Source of the DNA: Pseudomonadota bacterium
GTDB lineage: Bacteria; Pseudomonadota; Gammaproteobacteria; Acidithiobacillales; Acidithiobacillaceae
NCBI GenBank assembly: GCA_021821885.1
Contig: JAKARO010000002.1
Span: 1 to 64,000 of the forward strand
Length of the DNA: 64,000 nt
Reading direction: 5' to 3'
This document shows, piece by piece, positions 1 through 7,995 of the stretch; position 1 is the stretch's first letter; each line of letters opens with the position of its first letter. The position numbers were made by a program, and so were the translations under genes. The notes beneath the pieces were generated by a model. The model searched no databases and was not told the origin of the DNA. It saw only the letters and a program-made list of their open reading frames with translations.

Positions 1-228
1 TCAGGAACTCACGATCGAGGCGCTGCGCGTGGCCATCGGCGGGCGCGATCCAGGCGCCGGACTCGTGCATCACTCCGACAGAGGGTTGCCATACGCCCCG
101 GGGGACTGCCGCAAGATCCTCAAGGCCCGCGGCATCACGGTGCCGATGGGCCGATTGCCGGGACAACGCGCCCATGGAATCGGCAAACGGCACAGTGAAG
201 GTCGAGTGCGTCTATGGCGGTGTAAAGC
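1..228 (+). pseudogene. IS3-family transposase orfB, 3' fragment
   Basis: This is the end of an IS3-type DDE transposase entering from the left edge. Reading forward it contains the integrase-core piece HHSDRG, then a piece resembling the conserved DNAPMES stretch that carries the catalytic Glu. The two lie in different frames, so there is a frameshift near position 150-165. The similarity stops around 225, where a second IS3 fragment begins on the opposite strand. No intact protein can be made. The family call rests on these two motifs and on the matching orfA/orfB remnant next to it. Confidence 0.7.
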
Positions 229-735
229 CGTTCAACGCGCTTGTGCTTGACCGGCTGCCCCGCCTGCCGCAGTTTCAGATAGATCATGCCCGCCCCGTAG
301 CGGCGATGCCGGTGGGCCAGGGCCACGATCTGCCCGCGCAGAGCCATATTGCGGTCGGGCGCCGGCTGGTAGCGATAGGCACTGGCACTCATGCCGGCGA
401 TGCGCAGGGCATGGCGCCCACTCAGCCCGCGATCCGTCAGGTGATGCACCAGTTCGCGGCGTGCCGGTGCCTTCACCACTTTTTTTCAGGGCCTCGCGGG
501 TGATCCCGTTTTCCAGCATCGACTCCGCCAGCAGATTCTTCAGGCGGGCGTTCCCGGCTTCAGGCTCCTTCAGTCGCCTGGCATCCGATACGCTCATGCC
601 GCCGAACCTGCTGCGCCACAGGTAGTAGCTCGCCTCCGGGAAGCCATGCCGGCGGCACAACTCCTTTACCGGCAGGCCGGCTTCCGCCTACCGTAGAAAG
701 CCGATGATCTGTTCTTCTGTGAACCGCTTCTTCAT
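229..735 (-). pseudogene. IS3-family orfA and 5' part of orfB, broken
   Basis: The ATG at 735 begins an orfA (MKKRFTEEQIIGFLR) of the IS3 family. It is stopped after 15 residues by a TAG at 690-688, where relatives usually have a Glu codon. The same frame continues as a helix-turn-helix and coiled region (CRRHGFPEASYYLWRSRFGG, then LLAESMLENG). OrfB follows in another frame from 479 with the normal N-terminal region (HRRYGAGMIYLKLR, KRVERLYTA). It ends where it meets the oppositely oriented 3' fragment near 228. The two fragments may be halves of one element rearranged by inversion, or two different copies. Confidence 0.75.
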
Positions 736-751
736 GTCCAGTCTCCTTCAT

Positions 752-1168
752 CTTCGGGATTGGACTCTAATCTCAGGTGCTACTCAAACCGGGGGGACGT
801 CGGCGCATAGATAATGAGCATCGGCTGGTTTATGCGGTTCAGGATGACACCATCCTGGTTGTCCAGTGCCGATACCATTACTAATCAAATCTGTCTTGTA
901 CCATGTAATCCAAGGTTGGTTTCAACCTCAGAATGTGCACATAGCCGATTTTTGATGCCTCGACTTGAGACTTTCTGCCTGCAAATCTCTGCCCGATATC
1001 TGCGCATCCGGCAAAAATTGGGCAGGATTTTGATGCGCCGGAAAAACTGGACTGCTGCCGTGCGGTTCTTTCCCTCCCGGATTGCGATCGCCAGAACGGC
1101 CATGTGAACCAGAAGTTCCGAACCTGGTCATATATGGAGATTATGGTGATGATTTTTGAGGAGGCAAT
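752..1168. other. Intergenic, no recognised gene
   Basis: The stretch follows the IS3 remnant. Sequence near 765-800 probably includes the outer end of that element. Several short reading frames cross the region on both strands. None has a Shine-Dalgarno sequence with a convincing start or a recognisable domain. A minus-strand frame at 885-1103 has a faint transposase-like look (basic and short), but I cannot support a call. Confidence 0.4.
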
Positions 1169-1672
1169 ATGCAGGAAAGGCATGTCCGGTATCTGAAAAA
1201 AATCACGGGAATGGCTCTGCTGGTACTTGCGGCGGGGGTGGCAGGCGGAATGGCCGCTGCCGCCGTATTCCATGGCCCACACGGACATGCGGTTCCCGTG
1301 CATGTCCAGAAAAGAACCGTCTATTTCCCGGGTGGAGTGATGCAGATTAAGACTGTAAGCTATAGTAGCGGTGTTCCGCAGGCGGAAATGCCGGCAGCCC
1401 GTCTGTCACACCGGCAGGCTGCGGCCATGCTGGAGATGGAGGCCATGCAGATGGCGGTCATGCACCAGATGCTCCAGGTTTCCTCCGGCATGCCGTTCCC
1501 GGGGAAACCGGCATTGCCATCGGCGGTTTTTTTGCCGCCAGATCTGCCAGCCCGGTCGTCGGGGCATGCCGTCCGCTACCAGCCGGAGCAGAAACCGGTT
1601 CTGGTCCACTGGAAACGTAGGGCATCTGGTACGTGGGCAGCAGGAGGCACCGGCCCCCGTATTCCGCTCTGA
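1169..1672 (+). CDS. Small secreted protein of unknown function
   Basis: The gene encodes 167 residues. A good Shine-Dalgarno sequence (GAGGAGG) lies 4-5 bases before the ATG. The N-terminus has basic residues (KK at 10-11) followed by a hydrophobic Ala/Leu/Val stretch at about 15-33, consistent with a signal peptide or a single membrane anchor. The middle is rich in Met, Ala and Gln (MLEMEAMQMAVMHQML) and could form an amphipathic helix. The C-terminal third is Pro-rich. I recognise no domain. It is convergent with umuC and stands alone on its strand. It may be exported, but no role can be inferred. Confidence 0.5.
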   Translation: MQERHVRYLKKITGMALLVLAAGVAGGMAAAAVFHGPHGHAVPVHVQKRTVYFPGGVMQIKTVSYSSGVPQAEMPAARLSHRQAAAMLEMEAMQMAVMHQMLQVSSGMPFPGKPALPSAVFLPPDLPARSSGHAVRYQPEQKPVLVHWKRRASGTWAAGGTGPRIPL

Positions 1673-1754
1673 TCTGCGCAGTATCCCTATCCTGCACCCG
1701 TGCCTGGAGGAGTGGCGTTCTGCCGCTTCTTTCGGATTACAGCTGGCTGCGGTC

Positions 1755-3014
1755 CTAGCGGACTTCCCGCAGATCGGACCAGCGGGTGGTAAAATGCGGT
1801 GAGCATCGGTCCCGTCGCATTTTCCAGTTCTGTGACGACTGGAGGGTTCCCTGGCTGGCAAGCGTTACCGTTCCCCGCCCCAGGGTATGGTTGATCCGGT
1901 CCATGGCTGCCATCAGCCGTTCGGCCCGGTCTCCATCCGTCCGGATGGCATTTTCCTCCAGCAGGTCTCCCTGGACAGGGCCGGGTGCCCGGAGTTCTAG
2001 CAGTATCACACCCGCTTTCCGGTAGCAGCGTTCCGGGTGGTATAGCCGGTCCAGGCCGGTTACGGCTGCCCGGGCCAGCAGGCGGGTATCCGAGGTGGGG
2101 TAGGGAAGCGGGACAGCTGTGACCCCATGCTGGCTGGGGTCTCCCGTCTGGATAAACACCTGGAGGACCAGGGCCACAAGACCTTCCTGGCGAAGCTTTT
2201 CGGCTGCCCGTGCGGTATGGGTGACAACGGCCTCTCTTAGGGGCGCGGGATCAGTTACCCGTTTCCCGAAAGAACGGGAGACAATGATCTGGTGGCGGTT
2301 GGAGGAATGGAGTGCCCTAGGCAGGCAGGGAACGCCATCCAGTTCCCTGCAGGTCCGCTCCAGGATAACGCCAAATCGCCGTCCGATCCAGGAAGGGGTT
2401 GCCCGGCGCAAGTCTTCGGCCGTATGGATGCCCAGGGCCTGCAGATGTGCTGCCCACCGTCGGCCTACCCCCCAGATGTTCCCTACTTCCATCTGCTGCA
2501 GCGCTCTGGAGATTGCTTCCCGGCTCCCCAGGACCAGTACACCTTCGGTTCCCGGGTCCCGCTTTGCCAGGAAACTGGCGGCCTTGGCAAGGGTTCGAGT
2601 TGCTCCAATGCCCACCGATACCGGGATGCCGGTCCACTGCCGCACCCGGTTCCGGATCCTCTTCGCATGGTTCCATGGATCTCGGAATCCATCCAGTTCC
2701 AGGAATGCCTCGTCTATGGAGTAGATCTCGGTTTCCGGGGCAAGGCTGGACAGAACCGACATGACCCTTCGGGACAGGTCCCCATACAGTTCGTAATTGG
2801 AAGAAAAGACCGCAACGTTATGTCGCCCCGCGAGTTCCTGTACCCGAAACCAGGGGGCGCCCATTGGGATGCCAAGGGCCTTGGCTTCGGTATTGCGGGA
2901 AATGATGCAGCCGTCGTTGTTGCTGAGCACAATGACCGGACGTCCCTTTAGGTCCGGGCGGAACAGCTGTTCGCAACTGCAGTAGAAAGAGTTGCAGTCG
3001 ACCAGTGCGTACAC
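1755..3014 (-). CDS. umuC: DNA polymerase V catalytic subunit UmuC
   Basis: This is a 419-residue Y-family translesion polymerase, a normal length for UmuC. The N-terminal palm motif ALVDCNSFYCSCEQLF contains the first catalytic Asp. The second catalytic motif reads YSIDEAFLEL near residue 100. It is followed by helix-hairpin-helix and little-finger regions typical of the family, and the protein ends with the UmuC-type C-terminal extension. It starts 4 bases after the umuD stop, so the two are co-transcribed from the LexA-controlled promoter upstream of umuD. In the known system UmuC joins processed UmuD dimers and RecA to copy damaged DNA. Here the partner UmuD appears unable to cleave itself, which bears on how this polymerase is activated. 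Confidence 0.93.
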   Translation of the reverse strand: MYALVDCNSFYCSCEQLFRPDLKGRPVIVLSNNDGCIISRNTEAKALGIPMGAPWFRVQELAGRHNVAVFSSNYELYGDLSRRVMSVLSSLAPETEIYSIDEAFLELDGFRDPWNHAKRIRNRVRQWTGIPVSVGIGATRTLAKAASFLAKRDPGTEGVLVLGSREAISRALQQMEVGNIWGVGRRWAAHLQALGIHTAEDLRRATPSWIGRRFGVILERTCRELDGVPCLPRALHSSNRHQIIVSRSFGKRVTDPAPLREAVVTHTARAAEKLRQEGLVALVLQVFIQTGDPSQHGVTAVPLPYPTSDTRLLARAAVTGLDRLYHPERCYRKAGVILLELRAPGPVQGDLLEENAIRTDGDRAERLMAAMDRINHTLGRGTVTLASQGTLQSSQNWKMRRDRCSPHFTTRWSDLREVR

Positions 3015-3018
3015 GGAC

Positions 3019-3501
3019 CTAGAGAACCCGGAGGATGCCGGTTACCACACCCCAGATTTCCAGGGACGCGATGCGGGGAATCTGAATGGCAGAAAACCCG
3101 GGATGGGAGGACAGCAGGGCCGTATGTCCATCTTTCCAGTACAGGCGCCGCAGGAGCATCTCTCCCTGGAAAGCAGCGACAATGAGTGTATCATGGCGGG
3201 CTTTCAGGGATCGGTCCACTACCACAATATCTCCGGAAAGAATGCCGTCTCCGTGGAGTGCCTCGCTGCGGGCGCGCAGGAAAAAGGTGGCTGCTGGATG
3301 GCGTACCAGCAGACGTTCCAGGTCTGGATGATCCTCAATATGGTCGTCTGCCGGGCTGGGAAAGCCAGCCGGAACCGGGTGGCTGTACAGTGGGAGGCCA
3401 CCCGGTAGCTGGACGGAAGTTTCCAGCTGGATGGCGGCTTCTCCCCAGAACCGGTAGTGTTCCGGAGATGTCGTGGTGGCGGGCGGATGGCGGATTTTCA
3501 T
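3019..3501 (-). CDS. umuD: UmuD homologue lacking the catalytic Ser and Lys
   Basis: The protein has 160 residues and aligns without gaps to the core of UmuD. The cleavage region AGFPSPADD is kept (Ala45-Gly46 in place of the usual Cys-Gly). The S24/LexA fold is recognisable (TFFLRARSEALHGDG at 72-86, GDIVVVD at 90-96). At the nucleophile position, where UmuD has GDSM, this protein has SEAL, so Ser is replaced by Ala81. At the general-base Lys, where UmuD has TVKKL, it has LLRRL (Arg118). Self-cleavage should therefore be impossible unless a partner cleaves it. The N-terminus is about 20 residues longer than in E. coli. The start at 3501 lies directly on the LexA box, implying a leaderless message. 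A shorter product from a downstream non-ATG start is possible. Confidence 0.85.
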   Translation of the reverse strand: MKIRHPPATTTSPEHYRFWGEAAIQLETSVQLPGGLPLYSHPVPAGFPSPADDHIEDHPDLERLLVRHPAATFFLRARSEALHGDGILSGDIVVVDRSLKARHDTLIVAAFQGEMLLRRLYWKDGHTALLSSHPGFSAIQIPRIASLEIWGVVTGILRVL

Positions 3502-3502
3502 G

Positions 3503-3518
3503 CTGTAATTATATACAG
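3503..3518 (-). promoter_or_regulatory. LexA (SOS) box at umuDC
   Basis: The sequence is CTGT-N8-ACAG with an AT-only centre, matching the proteobacterial LexA consensus. Read on the minus strand, TATAAT overlaps it and lies 6 bases before the umuD ATG. A LexA dimer would cover the -10 element and the presumed transcription start. The only umuD start with a good family match is the ATG one base downstream of the box. Confidence 0.85.
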
Positions 3519-3637
3519 AAAGACCGGCGGGATGGGAAGCGCTCCTGCCGGTAGATCCGGAAAAAACTGTGCCTGGTCCCCGGGATATCCTGCTATTTCT
3601 GGGCCGTAGGGCCAGGTTCCTCCATTTTCCGGGCTGG

Positions 3638-4570
3638 CTATCGGCCCAAAAAACGGACAAGGCGGCTTTTCCGGTCCTTGCCCCCAGTGTTTTTCGCCCG
3701 TTCCCAGTCAGAGCGGAATTGTGCCCGCAATCTGTAGAGATCCCGTCCTTCCAGCAGGAGACCCATTTCCCGGTTTTTGTTCAGGCTCGTGTCCGTAAAA
3801 TTTTCGCTGCCCACAAAGCCAAGACGGCTGCCCGTGACCATTTTGGCATGCATGTAGGGGGATCGGAGGAAGCGTACGCGGACACCATCCCGGCGCAGGA
3901 AGGCGGCATCGTGCCGGTCCTGCCCGCGGAGAGATGAGGGCAGGATCATCCGGAGATGCTGTCCTTTCGCCGCCATGGCCTCCAGGATGGGACGGTAGGG
4001 GCCCAGCTCCTCGCTTTCCACATCTACCGTACCAGGCTGTTCCAGAACCTGGAGCAGCTGCCTTGCGGAGGTTCCGGGCGATAGTACCAGGATACGGTGG
4101 GCCGCCTCTGGAGTGGAAACATGCTGCCAGTCGGCGGAAAAAGTGGCGCGTGCCGCCCAGACTACCCGCGGATTCCGGGTGGTGCAGAGATATTCCCGGT
4201 TTCTGTGGAAAGCAGACCATGAAAAATTTGCCGTACCGATTTCACATTTGTGGCCATTGCAGACATATTTTGCATGGTCAAAAGCGTAATGTTGGCCGGC
4301 GGATTCAAAGCGGGCAGGTGCCGGCTGCACTGCAGCCCCGGTTCCCCGCACTGTCCGGAATTCCTTCCGGATCTTCCATGGGCGCATTCCGTAAGGTTTC
4401 CCTGCCAGGATCACCCGTACACGGACCCCCCTGTGTGTGGCAGAGCGCAGGGCGTCCAGGATCTGGCGGTCGGCCAGATAATAGACGTTCAGGTCAACGG
4501 TGTGCCGGGCTTCCCGAATGACCTGGACGATGGGAGCCGGGCCGGCCATGGGTTCCACATACAGCATCAT
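3638..4570 (-). CDS. Phospholipase D-like domain protein
   Basis: The protein has 310 residues with two PLD-type halves. The first carries HAKYVCNG followed by IGTANFS, the second HAKMVTGS followed by VGSENFTD. These match the HxK and GS/GxxN parts of the HKD motif, but the Asp of HxK(x)4D is missing in both. Catalysis may be weak or altered. The family includes cardiolipin synthases, nucleases and related phosphodiesterases. No signal peptide or membrane segment is visible, so a cytoplasmic nuclease-like role is more likely than lipid synthesis. Its ATG overlaps the stop of the DUF1643 gene by 4 bases (ATGA), so these two are translationally coupled. umuD begins 136 bases downstream with its own promoter. 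Confidence 0.75.
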   Translation of the reverse strand: MMLYVEPMAGPAPIVQVIREARHTVDLNVYYLADRQILDALRSATHRGVRVRVILAGKPYGMRPWKIRKEFRTVRGTGAAVQPAPARFESAGQHYAFDHAKYVCNGHKCEIGTANFSWSAFHRNREYLCTTRNPRVVWAARATFSADWQHVSTPEAAHRILVLSPGTSARQLLQVLEQPGTVDVESEELGPYRPILEAMAAKGQHLRMILPSSLRGQDRHDAAFLRRDGVRVRFLRSPYMHAKMVTGSRLGFVGSENFTDTSLNKNREMGLLLEGRDLYRLRAQFRSDWERAKNTGGKDRKSRLVRFLGR

Positions 4571-5160
4571 CTGTTCTCCCTGCAGTGGATGGTAATGAGC
4601 GGGTCAGCATATCCCCAGTAGCAGGCGTGAAAAGGATACCGGTCCGATCCTTTACGGCCGTTGCGGTATATGGGTCCCGGGTGGCGGGCCAGCATCTCCA
4701 TCACCGCGTCCACGCGGCTGCGGTAGAGGGCCCGGGGGATGCCCGAGGGTCCGCCCCAGGCCACCAGGACGGGGCCCATGCGGTTTAGCGCCTCCTGGAT
4801 GCGGGTATCGTTCTCCGGTCCGGTTACCCGCCCAAGGCCTTCCTTTGCGGCTACCTGGCCAACTTCGGCCGCATCCGTGCCCCGGAACGCAAACAGGTTC
4901 AGTATGTGCAGGCCGGAGATATCCGGAAAATGCCGGAACACGAACTCCGCCGCGGTGCGCACAGTCTTGTCGGCCCTGTCCTGGTCCGCGCTGGAGGGAT
5001 TTTTCAGGATGATCGTGGCATGGGGACCGGAACGTCCGCAGAAGGGAAGCGAAAGGGTATATCGCCAGGTACGGCAGGAGGAAAATTCTGCAGACACCCT
5101 GGACAGGTCTACATAGGGCGCATGCGCCACCTGTCTTCCTATTCTGACCGGATTTTCCAT
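4567..5160 (-). CDS. DUF1643 family protein
   Basis: From the ATG at 5160 the protein has 197 residues. A further ATG at 5250 is in frame, but the segment between does not resemble the family. Diagnostic stretches are the Arg/Leu-rich opening (WRYTLSLPF), ILKNPSSADQDRADKTVR, which corresponds to the family's LNPSTA segment, and LNLFAFRGTDAAEVG. DUF1643 proteins have no assigned biochemical activity and are often found near mobile or defence genes. It is the first gene of a two-gene unit with the PLD-like protein and lies upstream of SOS-controlled umuDC. Confidence 0.75.
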   Translation of the reverse strand: MENPVRIGRQVAHAPYVDLSRVSAEFSSCRTWRYTLSLPFCGRSGPHATIILKNPSSADQDRADKTVRTAAEFVFRHFPDISGLHILNLFAFRGTDAAEVGQVAAKEGLGRVTGPENDTRIQEALNRMGPVLVAWGGPSGIPRALYRSRVDAVMEMLARHPGPIYRNGRKGSDRYPFHACYWGYADPLITIHCRENR

Positions 5161-5611
5161 GGGCCGAGGATGGCGCAACCCGGGAAAAACAGCAAGAAGA
5201 AGCGCGACAGGTGTGTCCGTACCGGGAGTCAGTCCCCAGCCTTGGGGCACGGCACTGGCCTGGGACCGCTACTGGAGGTGGCAGAACATTTCCGGGTACC
5301 AGTTTCTTGCGCAGATAGCGCCGGGGCCTAAGAGGGAAACGGATGGCCTGCGCACCAGGGCAGGTTTTCCCTGTTCTCCGGAGTGGGGCAGCTGTCAGAG
5401 AGGCGGGATCCCCAGTCCGCCGGGCTAGCAGGCTTTTCCGTTTTACGGCCGGATTTCCGGCCAGGAAGATGCAGGCCCGTTCAGGTACATGGCCAGTCTG
5501 TCTGTTAGTTGCCTGCCGCATCGCTGTTGATGCCCACTTCTGGTGCTCCTGCGTGGATCCTCTGTCGTGCAGGCTGTGGGCATGAAGATGCCTGGGGTTG
5601 CCGGTCTCCCA
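5161..5611. other. Intergenic, no recognised gene
   Basis: This interval separates the DUF1643 start from the end of the pfkB pseudogene. Short frames on both strands have no Shine-Dalgarno sequence or domain. It should hold the promoter of the DUF1643-PLD pair, but I see no convincing -35/-10 pair. Confidence 0.4.
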
Positions 5612-6340
5612 TCAGCCTTCCGTCTCCTCCAGAAGCTGGGCATAAAAGACCGGAGAATACGGCAGGGCACCAGGAAGGGTGCATACGGCGGCGGCCAGCC
5701 GTGCGGCAAACCGCAGCCTGGCCAAGGGATCCCATTTCTGGTACAGCCCGTAGAGCCAGCCGGCGGTAAAGGCATCACCAGCCCCAATGGTGTTACGGAT
5801 CCGGACGGGAGATGTCGGAATGGCCTGGAGTTCTCCGGCGTGCCACCAGATAGCTCCGTCGCGATCCTGGGTCAACAGGATTTCCTGCAGTCCGAACCGC
5901 TGCCCAGGAATCTCCAGACATCTGGGGGGATCTGTCCCATGGGGGCAGAACTGTTCCGTGAGCCGTCGCGCAGGGCAAGCGTTCCGTGGTAGAGGAGGCC
6001 GATGGAGGCACCGGCGGTACGGACGGCGCTGTCTGCGTCAACGGCGTCATAGGCCTGGCCGGCAGGGATCGCAAAACACGGGTCTTCGTGTTCCTGAGAA
6101 ATGGTGACGCTGCCCGTAGGGCGGTGAGGATCGGTCTGCAGTCCCCAGCTGGAGAGATTCCATGCCTCCAGAAAAGAATGGATGGGCCGGCTCTCCGGAT
6201 CCTGCCCGATACGGCTGATAAAAAGGGGATGAAGCCCCAGCCCCCAGGTGGCAGGCCACATTGAAGGGGGCTCCGCCGGCATGTCTTTCCCCGTCTATAT
6301 GGTCAAAGAGTGCCTCGCCAAAAAATGACCCAGACGCCAT
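5612..6340 (-). pseudogene. PfkB-family sugar kinase, frameshifted
   Basis: Pieces of a ribokinase/fructokinase-type enzyme run in order on the minus strand but in different frames. The N-terminus is in one frame from 6340 (GEALFDHIDG, HAGGAPFNVACHL, the sugar-binding start). A second frame covers about 6250-5990 (FISRIGQDP, then TGSVTI, then LLYHGTLALRDG). A third from 5875 has the anion-hole and catalytic motif NTIGAGDAFTAG near its start. At least two frameshifts are needed. About 240 codons span the locus against roughly 300 in the family, so part of the centre is also missing. The first frame begins 15 bases after the mscS stop, so the two were probably one operon. Sequencing error could explain a single frameshift but hardly the shortened centre. 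Confidence 0.8.
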
Positions 6341-6355
6341 TCCGGATATTGTCTA

Positions 6356-7021
6356 CTACCGCCCCGACGGCAGATCAGGCTCCGGATTTTCAGGGATGTG
6401 GACGGCGGGTTTTTCTCCGGAGAATTTTTGGGCGGGAATTTGCAGGGAAAGTTCTCCATTTTTCTGCGGCATTGGGCCAATCCGGATAATTTTCTGGAAG
6501 AAAAAATTGTTGGGAAGAATGATGCCGTGTCCTTCTCCATCCCGCAGTTCCGTGAACATCAGGTTCATTCCCGAAACCTTACCTTTCAGATTTTCCGGAA
6601 AAATTTCAATTTCCTGTCCCAGGTGAAATGGCCGCCAGATCCAGAGGAGGAAATGGGCGGCAATATTGCTGATCATCGCCCATGTTGCCAGAAAACCGAC
6701 ACCAATGACGGTCAAAATCCCCAGAAGAGTGGTCCAGAAGGCGGTGACGTTGATCCCCCAGACATTTAGCAGGGCAACCAGAACCAGTCCCCAGAGAAAC
6801 CAGCGTAGAATGCGTTCCGACATATAGGCCCCTTCCTGGCTGAAATGGGCCCTTTCGTAAAAAAACTGCCAGAGGCGATGCCAGGAATTTCGGGCAAAGC
6901 GGATAAAAATGGCACCAAAAATGACCAGCAGGAGGCTGGGAAGAACTTTTCCCATCCAGGGCAAGATGTTCATGTGAATGGGGAGACTGAATCCGCCAAT
7001 TACCAAATTTCCATGGTTCAT
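6356..7021 (-). CDS. MscS-family mechanosensitive channel
   Basis: The protein has 221 residues. Hydrophobic segments lie near residues 25-42, 72-90 and 92-120. The last is the Gly/Ala-rich pore helix (LLGILTVIGVGFLATWAMISN), followed by the beta-domain start (PFHLGQEIEIF) of the MscS family. The vestibule domain is shorter than in E. coli MscS (286 residues), and the extreme C-terminus (PAVHIPENPEP) is Pro-rich and unusual. Such channels release solutes under hypo-osmotic shock at the inner membrane. Downstream lies the broken pfkB gene. Confidence 0.82.
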   Translation of the reverse strand: MNHGNLVIGGFSLPIHMNILPWMGKVLPSLLLVIFGAIFIRFARNSWHRLWQFFYERAHFSQEGAYMSERILRWFLWGLVLVALLNVWGINVTAFWTTLLGILTVIGVGFLATWAMISNIAAHFLLWIWRPFHLGQEIEIFPENLKGKVSGMNLMFTELRDGEGHGIILPNNFFFQKIIRIGPMPQKNGELSLQIPAQKFSGEKPAVHIPENPEPDLPSGR

Positions 7022-7144
7022 GTTTTAAAGATAATAAAATGTTGAGGCGATGGCAAAATACCGTAGTTTTTCCGGAATAGGCTATCCGGCTGCCGCTCCG
7101 GTCTGCAGATGAAGGAAAAGGCGTGGTGGACTGGCCCGGGACGG

Positions 7145-7987
7145 CTATCTCCAGAGGTGCCCGGCGTGGAAGCGCAGATGGTCGGCCAGAAAGGTCGAAA
7201 TAAAATAGTAGCTGTGATCGTAGCCAGGCTGCATGCGGAATTCCAGGGGCTGCTGTGCTTCCCGGCAGGCCGAGGCAAAAATCTCCGGTTTCAGCTGGAG
7301 TTCCAGAAATGGGTCTTTGCTTCCCTGGTCGACCAGAATGGGAGCCGGTATGGGTCCCCGACGGACCAGTTCACTGGCGTCCCAGGCTTTCCAGACTTCG
7401 CGGTCTTCACCCAAGTATCCCTCAAAGGCCTTAACTCCCCAAGGACACCGGGCGGGTGCGCTGACGGGCGCAAATGCCGATACTGAACGGTAGCGGCCTG
7501 GATTGCGAAAGGCACAGACGAGAGCCCCATGCCCTCCCATGGAATGACCGGTAATGCTTTCCCGGCGCAGATCGGCGGGAAAGTGCTGCGCAAGGAGGGC
7601 TGGAAGCTCTTCAGTGACGTAGCGGTACATGCGGTAATGGCGGGACCATGGATCACGTGTGGCATCAAGGTAGAAACCGGCGCCGATCCCGAAATCCCAG
7701 CTCTCGCTTTCCCCGGGGATACCCGTTCCGCGGGGGCTGGTATCTGGTGTTACCAGCAGGATGCCCAGTTCTGACGCCAGACGCTGGGCGCCTCCCTTCA
7801 CCATGAAGGTTTCTTCGGTGCAGGTGAGTCCGGCCAGATAGTAGAGTACCGGAACCCGCTTCCGTTCCGCCTGGGGTGGAAGGTAGAGGGAAAATCGCAT
7901 GGGTGCGTCACAGGCGATGGAGAAATGGTGGTAAAAACGTACCGAACCGCCAAACGAGCAGTGTTCGGACAGCAGTTCCAGGGACAT
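7145..7987 (-). CDS. fghA: S-formylglutathione hydrolase
   Basis: The protein has 280 residues, the usual length of this esterase-D family enzyme. The nucleophile elbow reads GHSMGGHGAL, and the N-terminal MSLELLSEHCSFGGSVRFY is typical. A catalytic Asp (VDQGSKDPF) and His (PGYDHSYYFI) are in place. It hydrolyses S-formylglutathione to formate and glutathione, the step after FrmA. It begins 8 bases after the frmA stop and shares its transcript. No formaldehyde sensor (FrmR-type) gene adjoins the pair. Confidence 0.93.
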   Translation of the reverse strand: MSLELLSEHCSFGGSVRFYHHFSIACDAPMRFSLYLPPQAERKRVPVLYYLAGLTCTEETFMVKGGAQRLASELGILLVTPDTSPRGTGIPGESESWDFGIGAGFYLDATRDPWSRHYRMYRYVTEELPALLAQHFPADLRRESITGHSMGGHGALVCAFRNPGRYRSVSAFAPVSAPARCPWGVKAFEGYLGEDREVWKAWDASELVRRGPIPAPILVDQGSKDPFLELQLKPEIFASACREAQQPLEFRMQPGYDHSYYFISTFLADHLRFHAGHLWR

Positions 7988-7995
7988 GCCGTTCC

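Noticed and set aside
885-1103. Short minus-strand frame that looks faintly like a transposase end
   Set aside because: Too short and without motif. Adjacent to a true IS3 remnant, but I cannot link it to a family.
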